Shown: piece after piece, positions 10,627 to 20,352 of the stretch
Layout of the letters: every line of letters begins with the position of its first letter
How positions within the stretch are numbered: position 1 is the first letter of the stretch
Assembly: GCA_002794775.1 (NCBI GenBank)
Contig: NBAY01000069.1
Location: 124,001-188,000 of the forward strand
Length of the DNA: 64,000 nucleotides
Source of the DNA: Porodaedalea pini
Taxonomy: Eukaryota; Basidiomycota; Agaricomycetes; Hymenochaetales; Hymenochaetaceae
Direction: 5' to 3'
Notes under the pieces: model-generated
Told to the model about the DNA's origin: nothing
Seen by the model: only the letters and a program-made list of their open reading frames with translations
The model's database searches: none
Program-made: the position numbers and the translations under genes

Positions 10627-11617
10627 TCATACCCACAAAGCTGACGTCCAGTGGTGTGTCCGTGCCTCAACCATTCCAAACCCGTGCCACTTCCTATACT
10701 TCAACCATATGTCATCCTCTGCCAGTACTTGATGATCAGTGCCAGTCGTATCATTCTTCCCCTCTATCTGCACTATCTCATGGTCGATCACCCTCACAAC
10801 ACCTTCCACATCCTTCAGGATCTCGTGCTCAAGCTTTTTCCATGAGTCATCCACCCAGGCATCCTTGATCACCGCATCTTGCCCATCAAGCACTGTCTTG
10901 AAGCATCCTGTCCCTCATCCATGCACTGACTTCTCAATGTAAAGCGGCTCTTTGCATTTGTGGCACACACCGTTCAGCCAAATATGATAGCCACCCTCCT
11001 CCAACTTCTTGATTGTCGGATTGTATCCCGAACGAATCTCATTGACAAAGAGTATTCCACAGATGATGCGAACGAGTTTTTCAGGTTCTTGATTGATGTC
11101 AAAGCCCTCCATACAAAGCATGCCGCTTTGGTCAAAGATGAAGAAAAACATCATCGAGAACTGGAGAACGGCACCTAGGACAAATCGTCGGTTGTGCTGC
11201 ATGGCGAAGACCATGCGAGCACAGTTGAGAAGTTCCCGATACGCATCCCTCAATGCTTGAGTGGAAGCAGCAAATTTTAATTCGAGCAGTGCATGGACGT
11301 CATGCCAAGCAGCGTCTTCTGATTCAGCCTTGTCCTTGTCAAGCCCGACGCAATCAGGTTTCCAGATGCAGTCAACGGGAGCATCTGCAGGGGTGCAATC
11401 CCTGAAGCGAGCAGAGAATACGCGTGATTTAGGTGTAGTCCCGTCGATGCCATACTCCGAGCGAACACTGTCTGCTATTTCATTGAGAAAATCAGCAACC
11501 TGCTCCTCATCTGACTTCCGTCAAACAGGCTTCCCATCCACATCCATCTTCGACTCCAAAGCCTCCAATTCACTTTCAAATTCCTTCTTACTTGTCCGCC
11601 ATTTCTCCCAGCATTTT
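10627..11617 (-). pseudogene. Captured FunK1-type kinase N-terminal fragment
   Basis: The minus strand shows RDAYRELLNCARMVFAMQHN (near 11250-11190), FDINQEPEKLVRII and earlier SEYGIDGTTPKSRVFSARFR-like text from frames around 11400. These are hallmarks of the N-terminal region of the basidiomycete FunK1 protein-kinase family. Stops and frame changes interrupt it and the catalytic kinase lobe is absent. It and the C2 fragment form one inserted block of about 1.38 kb in ProRS copy 1; T-runs at both joins suggest microhomology. Confidence 0.72.
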
Positions 11618-11950
11618 TTTCTGTAGTCGGACGGATTGCTGAGTTCCTCAAGCTCGGAGCTCCCTCTGAAGATGCATGTCATATCGACCTTGATCAGCGC
11701 CTATAATACTTGTCAGCACAAAGTGAGGGATTACAGAACAATCAATGCACGTTTGTATACCAACCCGGAAAGTTGACCGCTTTCTTCACGCCAACAGCAA
11801 TCTTCACCATGCCGCCGATCCTCACTTTTCATTGCCTTTTCTTGGGCAGCAATTGCAGATGTGGGTGCAGCAGGCACCGCAGCATTGATCTTGAGTTCCA
11901 CAAAATCTACCTAGTGAAGCTTGGTCTCCCCGGTTTCATAAGCACACAAG
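11618..11950 (-). pseudogene. Prolyl-tRNA synthetase copy 1, N-terminal remainder
   Basis: This stretch matches 13010-13330 of copy 2: the same VDFVELK and AVPAAPTSAIAA-type linker and a (V/N)FPGWYTN motif. It is the N-terminal side of copy 1, separated from 9165-10240 by the FunK1/C2 insert. At about 11950 it fuses directly to the C-terminal end of copy 2, the junction of a tandem duplication. Confidence 0.8.
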
Positions 11951-13740
11951 TATGAAGCAATGTCAGCACAACATTGTCCCATTTAGTCACGACGAGCAGG
12001 CGAGACATGTACAGTGCCTTCGTGTGCTTGAACATCTCCTGTCTGATAGTCTTGAGAAGTGCAGGTACGGCAGTCTCCTGTTCTGTGAGTGCTATTGGCG
12101 CCTTCAAGCCTGTATCACATTGCACAGAAAGTGTTTGCTTCATCTGGATGTCAACCAGACTGAGTTCAAGGTGAAGAGGCACACCCTAGACAAAGAGCCA
12201 TTTAAAAGACCACACGCAAACCGAGAAATAAGGAATAATTGTATCTTCACACCTTCTGTTCCCAGTCATTGAACTTGTAGCCAGGAGTGTAGCTGTCGAG
12301 TACATCTGCCTTCACATGGATACTGGCTCTCCTGAGCATCTTTGCAAGTCCTCACAGTGGTCGTATAGCTCCTGCTTGTTAGTCCACATGGTGATACTGC
12401 AGGGGACAATGATTGCTTGGACGCTCATGACGTGTGATGGGAGAACAAGACCCTGGTTGTCACTGTGAATCATGACCATGAATCCGATCGTGCATGTGCT
12501 AAGGCCCCACGAGTTCTACCACGTGAATAATTTGCCACTGTTTGTACTCGTACCCTGCGGATCGTCCGGGTCTTCGACCACAATGTTGAACATCTCTGAC
12601 CGTGAGAAGTCTTGTTCAAGGCAATGCGACGTCGCAGCTTGGATGCCACGGTCGGTCGTCAGAATGAAGCCTTCCACAGTCGTCATGTGAAGACCACCGG
12701 AAAACTTCTCCTCCTCAGACTTGACGCCTGGGATGACGGGTACGGCGAGCAGCTCCTCGTACATGCAATGATATAAGTCAATAATCTCCCATACTTCAGT
12801 GTCGGCCTTCTTTGTGAGATATGCAGTGTGGCCTTCCTGCCATAGGAATTCGCACATATGGAGGAATGGCTGGGGGCCCTTGAACTTCTGGTGCACAACA
12901 CTGATCCACTGGTTGAGCTTGAGGGGTAGATTGCAATAGCTCTTTATCCATTTGGTGTGGTAGGGATACATGGCTGTTTCTGTAGTTGGACGGATTGCTA
13001 TGGGCTCCTCAAGCTCAGAGCTCCCTCTGAAGATGCATGTCATATCGACCTTGATCAGCGCCTATAATACTTGTCAGCACAAAGTGAGGGATTACAGAAC
13101 AATCAACGCACGTTCGTATACCAACCCGGAAAGTCGACCTCTTTCTTCATGCCAATAACAATCTTCACTGTGCCATCGATTCTCCCTTCCTCCTTTCCTC
13201 CTTTGTTGCCTTTTCGTGGGCAGCAATTGCAGATGTGGGCACAGCAGGCACTGCAGCATCGGTCTTGAGTTCCACAAAATCTACCTCGTTAAGCTCAGTC
13301 TCCCCGGTTTTGAGAGCACGCAAGTATGAAGCAATTTCGATTCCAGAGAAGAAGACAGTAGAATGGGAGGTGAGCATGTGTATGGTGAAGGGGGAAGTCG
13401 ACACTGCAAGTGATGCATCAAGGACCGTGACAACCTTTGGGAACATGTCATGTCAGGTGCTAATAGTTAAACTGGACGAACTTGATCAAAGTGTGTGGAC
13501 AGATAAAGAGACTGTGCTCACTGGGGTCCTTATCCAACATGAAGGATTCTTTTAGCAGGTCCGGCGATGCAAGACACAACTCCTTCAAATCCAGCTTTTG
13601 CCTAGCATGCCCGAGTTAGTCTCTGTCTCTTCACGTGCGATGATGCCAACAGGAGCTACCATGGCAGATTTTGTGGTCTTCAGCTTGAAGGTGAGCATTC
13701 TAATAAGTTGAAAGTCGGACAGCGCGCTGCTGCAAGCAAT
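11951..13740 (-). pseudogene. Prolyl-tRNA synthetase pseudogene copy 2
   Basis: From 13740 downward the minus strand runs through an N-terminal segment (MLTFKLKTTKSAMVAP), a middle segment (KVVTVLDASLAVSTSPFTIH), VDFPGWYTN (about 13140), EEPIAIRPTTETAMYPYHTK (about 13010), FLWQEGHTAYLTKKADTEV, EKFSGGLHMTTVEGFI, then weaker text and a C-terminal part with VVTKWDNVVLTL (about 12000). The stretch normally linking WYTN to the EEPIAIRPT motif is largely missing. Several stops are present. The catalytic motifs are partly intact in sequence but not in frame. Confidence 0.85.
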
Positions 13741-13804
13741 GGTGAATTTTACAAGTTGAAGTTGAAGTTGAAGTTGCATCAAAATCAACATGCATGTGAC
13801 TGAA

Positions 13805-13858
13805 TTCCCACGCTCTTGCTCGTGGATGGGTACCCATCCATGAGCAAAAGCGTGGGAA
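13805..13858. repeat. 54-bp near-perfect palindrome without spacer
   Basis: Two 27-nt arms meet at a central GGTACC and match at 25 of 27 positions. On single-stranded DNA or RNA this would fold into a long hairpin. It lies just beyond the N-terminal end of ProRS copy 2 inside the inverted-repeat element. Confidence 0.85.
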
Positions 13859-13974
13859 ATTGGACTTGGTGAATTTTGACACGTCTCACTGACTCTCAGA
13901 TCCTTACTCACCACCTTCTACTTTTACCTGCTCAACAACCCCTTCACCCCAAAGTACTTTTTCAAAAACTAGTG

Positions 13975-14310
13975 TGCTGAAGTTGGATGCTGCAGCAATG
14001 CACAGACCATTCCTGGGGAACACAGTGCCTACTTTGACTTGAAGGCACTCTTTTATTAGCATGCAGAGGTTTGGGAGGAGAACAGCAAGATCTTCATCAA
14101 GGACATCAAAAGCTCAAACAGCACTTTTATAAATGGTGTCTGACTCTCTACAGAAGGTGTAGAATTACACCCCTATGACATTGTGGTGCATTTGTTGCAT
14201 CTTTGCTGTGTACATGGTAAAGTTTATAATGAGAGGTTACCAGTTCCACCAATGCCAGAGTCCTCTGTACATATTGACAAAGCAGCACACTCAGTGAAGA
14301 AAGGTTTTTA
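13975..14310 (+). pseudogene. Captured FHA-domain fragment
   Basis: The plus strand reads HAEVWEEN near 14060, then KIFIKDIKSSNSTFING with Ser-Ser-Asn-x-Thr, then LSTEGVELHPYDIV. This is the core of a forkhead-associated phosphopeptide-binding domain, of the kind in fungal Far10/Vps64-type proteins. A TGA follows the NG motif. The normal SSNGT loop reads SSNST. Only the FHA core is present, on the strand opposite to the other captured fragments. Confidence 0.75.
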
Positions 14311-14689
14311 GCAGGTATGTTCTGTCTGTTCTGTCTGTTCTTCTAAGTGTAAGCTCTGACTTATATTGATGTGTACTTGCAGCAGTCAGGCAACAATCCA
14401 CAAGTTGCATTAGGTATCTTTGTGCTCAGTTTTGTGACTGCTACCATCTTATGGTGGGTAAAAGAGTAGAGACAATTTAAATCTATATAAATAAACATTT
14501 GAATGAGAGTGATACAATGCAGACTTGGGAACAGCCAAAAACAGTCTCCCAACCATAGTTATTATTCTATGCAGATATTTTTCTGATTGATGAATATAGA
14601 TTCTAAATGCTAGTCATTACTCAGTTTTGACCTCAGGTTGGTTTTCATCCATGGTACTATTTAGATTCTCTACTCAGCATCATTGTAGA

Positions 14690-15090
14690 TATATATTACA
14701 GCTATATCTGACTATTGATACTATATAACTATATGCTATATAGCTTTATGTAACTATGAGAGGCTATAAGCTATATAAAACTATATGTACTATACAATAC
14801 TCTATCACTATATACTATGCAACTTTACATGACTATGAGAGACTATGAGCTATGAGCTATATAGCTTTATGTGACTATCAGAGGCTATTAGCTATATGAA
14901 ACTATATGTACTATATAGTACTCTATCACTATGCACTAGGCAACTTTACATGACTATGAGAGGCTATGAGCTATATAAAACTATATGTACTGTACAATAC
15001 TCTATCACTATGTACTATGCAGCTTTACATAACTATGGTATGCTATATCCTACTATATGACTATATACTACTATAGCCAACTATGGGTTT
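14690..15090. repeat. Right subterminal repeats, AT-rich
   Basis: Three to four imperfect copies of a unit of roughly 85 bp contain AGCTATATAAAACTATATG, ACTCTATCACTATA and CAACTTTACATGACTATGAG. They occupy the mirror position of the left subterminal array. The 14320-14690 interval before them shows nothing recognisable. Confidence 0.7.
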
Positions 15091-15108
15091 TTGCTGTTTT
15101 CCTGATGT

Positions 15109-15316
15109 AACCAATATCTAGTTTCATCCCTCCTCCCTCATGTCGTCATCCCCAAGATGGTCTCATTTCCTACTTTTATGCAGGTTCATTCCCGGCTTTC
15201 ATTGGTCCCTATTCCTTCTTTAGCACAGTGCCCTCTTGCCATTCGCAATTTCAACTCATTCTTTTTACACCCTCCTCCTTATCAATATTTCATTTTCACA
15301 GATGGCTCTATCATTG
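15109..15316 (+). mobile_element. LINE continuation: linker and start of RNase H
   Basis: Immediately right of the inverted-repeat element the plus strand reads through a Pro-rich linker into PPYQYFIFTDGSII, the first strand of a LINE-type RNase H with the catalytic Asp. This fits as the continuation of the RT frame that stops at 8624. RNase H is cut off after DGS at about 15316, where a different sequence beginning TGTTAGGGTC starts. Confidence 0.7.
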
Positions 15317-17040
15317 TTAGGGTCAGGCGAATATTCCAATTCTTTAACCACGAAGGTGTTGCCTTCCGGACTGTATGGTCCTCTGAGTGGTGTATTACCG
15401 AGACGACTTTACTTATCTTCGACCAATCCCGTAACCAGCTTCTCCTTCGCTGCCCTTATCAGGTGGAGCCTGAGGTTGGTATTGAAAGCACTTAGTTACA
15501 GCAGATAGGGGAGGTAATGCCCTAGAGGGTCGAGAGACGTTCGGTTATGCTGCGATATTGTCTAGGAGGCAAACTGCAAGGCTTGGCGTAGCCGAGATGC
15601 ACTCAACCAGACTTGGTTCTGTGGACAATGAGAGGAACCTTCTAAGCGTGGCGTAGCCGAGGGTCTACTCAATCAAAGTCAATCCTTATTCCACATGGGA
15701 CAAATCCTCAACCCAGTATGGGGCAGACTCGTTATTCAACCAAGGAGGATATTACACAGTGGTAGTTATAGATGTAGAGGTAGGGGTAAGAAGATAGCTA
15801 TGCCGGTAGCTAAAACTGTGCTGTGAAAGCTAAAGCGATAGAGAATGGGGAATCTGGGGTGCTAGTTACTCGGCCTTATATAGCCTACTGAATTTCTAAT
15901 TTCTTTACGTTCTGTCCAACCAGATGCCCTTCCGTCTCCTTCCTATGTTTCAGGTGGCCGCAGCACTTGGCTGCTGCGGTGGGGATGTATGCACATGTAC
16001 TCCATCCAATGGTTTGCTTGCTTTCTGCAACTTGGACTGCGGTGTGAGTCACGTGATGTCATGACCCGCGCGCTCGGGTGAGTACATCACCGATTTGGTA
16101 GTCGGGCTCCCATGTTCTCCACATGCTTCGGTTTAATTAACTTCCTGCTTCTCCCGTGTGCTTCTATATTGGGGCTTTACTTCCCTGCTTCTCGAAGCGT
16201 CTTCCTCGGTTGTGGCACTGCATAGCCTATCGGGTTGCATTGCTGCGCTCGGGTGTTCATTCCTCCCATTCAAATCCATTGGGGATAACCATGTGGACCC
16301 ATGGGTTATTCTTGGATCGCCATTCAGTGTCAGGTCCACTCAGTGATAGGGCTGCTCCACCGAGACATGTCTCCATTGTGAACGGTGGGTCATGTACTCC
16401 TAAGGCTAGAGTGATCTTGAACGTTTGTCTTCTTGACACGTGCTCAAATTCGTATAGCGTAATCGTGCCTTGATGCTTTATGTCCCTGAGGTATGCCCAA
16501 CAGTGCTTGAGTGCTGTCGTTATGTGTATCGGTATGTCATTCCCTTGTACTGGACTCGGGGTAGATATTCGTATCATCATCTTGCAGTTCCTGCATTCTT
16601 CATGTGGCTCCTTATTGTATTGGATAACTGTATCCCATTTGTAGTTCTCCATGCCACGTTCTTCTTTACTGATATGGACTTTATATGTCTTGGCATCTCG
16701 ATAGTAGATTGCCTGTCCTGTTTCAAAGTATGGGGATTGGCCTTCCCACTTGTGTGCTCGTAATGTGACGTCCTGGTCCATTAATCCTATTGTCTTCAGG
16801 AGTTCTGGGACCTTCTGTGCTACGTTCTGTAGTAGCATGCACTTTGTGCATTGGGGATCAACCTCCATTGGGTGTCCTTTACTTTCTTGACGTTTGTGTG
16901 CCATGTCACAAGGTGTGACTGTGTAGTGTGACTGTGACTGACGGATTTTTGCCTGGGCAAGTATCCATCAAGATCAGGTGACCACGGTATCACGTGTATG
17001 ATCGATGATGATCTGCCTTGATCGACGTTTCCAAATGTGC
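15317..17040. mobile_element. Unclassified insertion after the LINE RNase H start
   Basis: Sequence unrelated to the LINE lies between two RNase H DGS motifs (15300 and 17065). It begins TGTTAGGGTC, includes two copies of GTGGCGTAGCCGAG-like sequence (about 15590 and 15647), a TATATAG at about 15887, and an intact minus-strand ORF (16257-16904). I find neither paired LTRs nor clear inverted repeats, so its type and exact ends are open. Bases 15500-16256 hold no coding sequence I can support. Confidence 0.4.
16257..16904 (-). CDS. Orphan ORF, 215 residues, function unknown
   Basis: This is an uninterrupted 215-residue minus-strand ORF amid otherwise broken transposon sequence. It is hydrophilic, with a paired-Cys motif near the start (CTKCMLL, about residue 20), another pair later (CRNCK, about residue 105) and a conserved-looking core (TLRAHKWEGQ, YKWDTVIQYNKEP). 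No signal peptide or membrane segment is visible. It does not match a gag, transposase or polymerase motif that I know. Its intactness, compared with the decayed neighbours, suggests recent insertion or selection. It could be the gag-like or accessory gene of the element that carries it. Confidence 0.5.
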   Translation of the reverse strand: MAHKRQESKGHPMEVDPQCTKCMLLQNVAQKVPELLKTIGLMDQDVTLRAHKWEGQSPYFETGQAIYYRDAKTYKVHISKEERGMENYKWDTVIQYNKEPHEECRNCKMMIRISTPSPVQGNDIPIHITTALKHCWAYLRDIKHQGTITLYEFEHVSRRQTFKITLALGVHDPPFTMETCLGGAALSLSGPDTEWRSKNNPWVHMVIPNGFEWEE

Positions 17041-17967
17041 GAAAATTTCCTTTCAATCATTCCTGATGCAGATGGTTCCCTCAACGGCGGCCATGGTTTC
17101 ATTATCATGCACGATCACCACGAACTAGCTGTCTTTTCTTCAGCAGCGCACTCTTGCTCAAACATTTTGTTTGAGGAGCAGGAAGCACTCATTGCAGCCA
17201 TGCAACATATCTCATCTCTTCTCGCTAAATGCTTCACTCCAGTTCACATACATATCATCACAGACTCGCTTAATTGTGCACAATTCATATTTTCGAATGA
17301 TACATGTCACGCTGAATTCATCATTACCTTCCACCGTCTATGCAGCATCTTCCTCACCCTTCACCACGATGCATCGCATATTACAATCCAGTGGCTCCCA
17401 TCCCATTGCAGAGTACTGGGTAATTCTAAGGCAGACAAACTAGCCAAAGATGCAGCCACCAAACCATTCCATGAACCAATACCGGAATCGCTTCCTAACC
17501 TAAATGCACAAGTACAGCTCGACCTCATTTGGGACTGGAAAGCAAGACAAATCAACCTACTCGGACATTGCTCTATCATCGAGCCATCCTCTTTCATTCT
17601 ACATCCCATGTGATCATTCCAACAGTTTTTGAAGCTTTCACCGAAAAAGGAGATACATTGCATAGTTCAATCACACGCCGCCAGCATCATGCTGAACACG
17701 CTTGATCTACATGACCGGAACTTGGCCCCTCGCTGTCCCGACCCTCTCTGCACCAAGCATGATGTTCGCCACATTCTTAATTGTTGCACTTTCTTTTCTC
17801 ATATCCACCATGGCCTTTTCAAACATCACCTCCTTCCATTATCTTTCTCGGACTGGTTCCGACCCAATAGCTTTCTCTTGCTATTAAAATTTGCTTACTT
17901 TTCTTTCCGTCGCCCACCCGATGCAATGCCGCTTTTATCTGATTTACCTCCCTCTTACTATCTCTAG
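17041..17967 (+). pseudogene. LINE RNase H and C-terminal zinc-finger end (second fragment)
   Basis: The plus strand reads DADGSLNGGHGFII (about 17065), FEEQEALIAAM, IITDSLNCAQF and WLPSHCRVLGNSKADKLA (about 17390). These carry the D-E-D-H/D signature positions of a LINE-encoded RNase H. It is followed in the same frame, past a TGA at 17611-17613, by RCPDPLCTKHDVRHILNCC, a Cys/His cluster like those ending many LINE ORF2 proteins. Because it repeats the DGS strand already present at 15300, it is probably from a second LINE copy rather than the tail of the first. Confidence 0.8.
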
Positions 17968-19569
17968 TTTACCTGTTCACGCATGATCACGCTCCTATCT
18001 TACATTTTCGATGTCCCACCATTTGCGCTCCACGTCCGGTCGTTTTGTAGTTCCTTGGTTTTCGTCCGTAGCGGTTGGTGTTCTGTTCAGAGTAGATAGC
18101 AGATATTATAAAGTTCTCGTCACGTGCCTACACGTCGCGACGCTTCGCAAACGGATCTCACTCAAGTCTCCAAACTAAACTGATGCATAATCCAGGCCTT
18201 ACTCACTAGTAGTTTTCCGAGACATTTTTAGCTGTGCATCTCTGAGATAATAGACTGCAAAAGTGCGTAATTCTGGCTCGACTCCCGCTGCTCTTTGCTT
18301 GCTACGCCCATCATCGCATACGCGAAACCTGTGCCAAAAACACGACCATATTGCAGTACTTACGCTTTATTTTACCACTTCGGTCACAAACTTCGTCCCT
18401 GGTAACCTTTGCACCCAGTCGACGTTCGAAAAGCTTATCGAGTATTCTGCCCCCATCCGCGCCGTTCAACCTGCTGTAGGCTACGGACTCCCATCTCCTC
18501 TCCCCGAAAAGGGCTGCGACTTTGTCGAAATTGACTACTACACCATCGAGCTCCCCGTCGCGTACATCGAACAAATTTGGTCGCCGCTGTCATCACTTGA
18601 AGGCACGGAAGGACGAGGCCATCCGACGACGTACCGTAAACTTTCCGTAGGCTATGGAATAGGTCAACATCGCTGTCTCATTCTCTCGTCGTGCATGCCC
18701 TTTCGCTTGACGCGGCTTTTCTCATCCTTCTGATCGTCAGCCCTAGTCGAAGACAGTGGGAGTTTGGGCCAAATAACGCAATTGCCGCTCTGTAGACTGA
18801 GAAACAGCACTTCTTTCCCCACGCTGGAGTCATCTTTCGCCATTATCTCATCGACATCGATGGTCGAGGGTCCTGTTTTTCCTGTTGGCGACTTCTATCC
18901 CGGAAAGCTTAATCACGAGGCTATATATCAGGCTCTGCTCGGGTTCTCTGTCTGAGTCTGCTGCCAGTACTAGTGTCACAAGAGCTACAGGATGCCTATC
19001 TGATTACTGCCGGCACCATTGTCGCAGCTTGGCATCGGATGAGATTCAAACAGTGCGCATCAATCGGAAACTGTTTGAACGTCTCGGCTATTACCCTCGT
19101 CCGTGCTTTTTTGTCATGGAGGTGCCTGTATGAAGTATTCATGTGCCAGAAAAGTACAAGTGCGTACTAGTCTGTCTTCCGCTTATGGCTGCGTATAAGG
19201 TAGGCTCAACCACATAGCAAGAACTGGATGGTAGTCGATCTGCCAAGGTGAACCATTTTCGGAGGGAAGAAAGAGCATTTTCTCACATTCTCCCCTGAAA
19301 CCGACTTATGTACTTGTTCGTGCTGTAGAGCGAGAGATATGCTGGAAGTTGTATATTTTTCTAGGCGATCATCTCGATGAGCAAGGTACAAGGGCCTAGA
19401 TCATGGTCCTGATAGGATTAATTACGAACATCTCGCCATTGATGGGCGCTGGCCAGCCTGACAGTCATATAAATTTTGGCACGGCACAAACACTGTCGCG
19501 TCCTTGACACCCATTGACGAACCACTGTCACTCACAGACTTGTGCATCGAGCTCGACGTTGCCTTCGAC
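17968..19569. other. No gene assigned; weak plus-strand coding hints
   Basis: The first part looks like LINE 3' sequence. A plus-strand ORF of 156 codons at 18263-18733 (with GCDFVEIDYYTIELPV) and short open stretches to 19190 have protein-like composition. They do not join into a model with convincing splice sites and match no family I know. A TATAAAT at about 19467 serves the next gene. Confidence 0.4.
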
Positions 19570-20352
19570 ATGCTTGCATTGACTTTACTTGCACTTGCTG
19601 TTGCGAATAGTGAGTCTAATGCAAGCCGAGATTGCAATCGGATGCCAACTGATGTTCTGTTCTACAGCTGCGCGAGCTCAGGAATCTACCGTTTCATTAT
19701 TCCCGGTGGGCTTCGAAGAGGACGGGCTGCGCGGTGAGGCGTTAGGGACGGGATCGGAAGGGACGACTTTCCTGCTCGATGGGACGTTCGACACTTTCTC
19801 CATTCCTTTCACGAGTGCGTAGCTGGTTGTCCGTTTTGTCTTATATCCGGATCTCATAAATTCGCAGTGACTTTGGTTGAGGACGCGACGCACATCTCTG
19901 AGGTTGCTGTCATAGAGACTTCAGGCATCTCACTCCGCCTCGAGAACCAATGCGGCATGTCGATCGGCCAGGCGGCCTGTACCGAGACGTTCATTGAACC
20001 CTCGTCCACATCGACGCTCACGGTATCGGGCTTGGTCAGCTTTACTGGAGTCCCTATCCTCGCCGGGTCCGCGGCAAGTGCGTTGAACTCGACGAGCTCC
20101 CCGATGTCGCAAGTTACGATCACTGACACGACAGGAATTAGCTTGTCGAATCCGATTTCGACGCTTTCTGCGAGTATCTCGGTGTCTTCGGGGTTGAGCG
20201 CGACAACATTCTCAACTAGATCGAATACTGCCCCGGTCGCACTGCCTTCCGCCAGCAATTCCTTGGCGAGCGCTTCGAGCGCTTCGAGGAACGCTATTAT
20301 CGCATTGGGCCTGACTTTTCCTGCTCTTTTCGTGGGGTTGATTAGCCTTTAG
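19570..20352 (+). CDS. Secreted Ser/Thr-rich protein with GPI-anchor-like tail
   Basis: The model is join(19570..19609,19668..19814,19868..20352), 223 residues, with both introns GT-AG and phases closing exactly. Residues 1-17 (MLALTLLALAVAN...) form a signal peptide. The middle reads FDTFSIPFT and SEVAVIETSGISLRLENQC, then a long Ser/Thr/Ala-rich stretch. It ends with a hydrophobic run (IIALGLTFPALFVGLISL) preceded by small residues, as in a GPI-attachment signal. This architecture is very common in basidiomycete cell-wall or plasma-membrane proteins of unknown role. A TATAAAT lies about 100 bp upstream of the ATG. I do not recognise a catalytic domain. Confidence 0.75.

Larger units (their letters stand above)
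8625..15108. mobile_element. Gene-capturing DNA element with terminal inverted repeats
   Basis: The left end ACATCAGGAAAATGGCAAA (8625-8643) is matched at the right end by the reverse complement of a segment ending at 15108 (ACATCAGGAAAACAGCAAA). AT-rich subterminal repeats lie at both ends. The interior holds broken fragments of prolyl-tRNA synthetase (two copies), FunK1 kinase, a tricalbin-type C2 domain and an FHA domain. I find no transposase, so it is probably non-autonomous. It splits a LINE reading frame. The target-site duplication is unclear: AACCA occurs at 8614-8618 and 15109-15113 but would make the ends asymmetric. The superfamily is unknown; mushroom KDZ/Plavaka-type elements are a possibility I cannot test. 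Confidence 0.72.

Noticed and set aside
13745..13775. TTGAAG triplet-like repeat as a regulatory or CRISPR-like array.
   Set aside because: Only about four perfect units without spacers; an ordinary microsatellite.
13975..14310. FHA fragment captured from the FHA/G-patch gene at 23793.
   Set aside because: The core residues differ clearly (KDIKSSNSTFING versus VDMGSKHGTFVK), so the source is another FHA gene.
8625..15108. Helitron, as an alternative explanation for gene capture.
   Set aside because: Ends are inverted repeats and lack the TC...CTRR and 3' hairpin layout; no Rep/helicase text.
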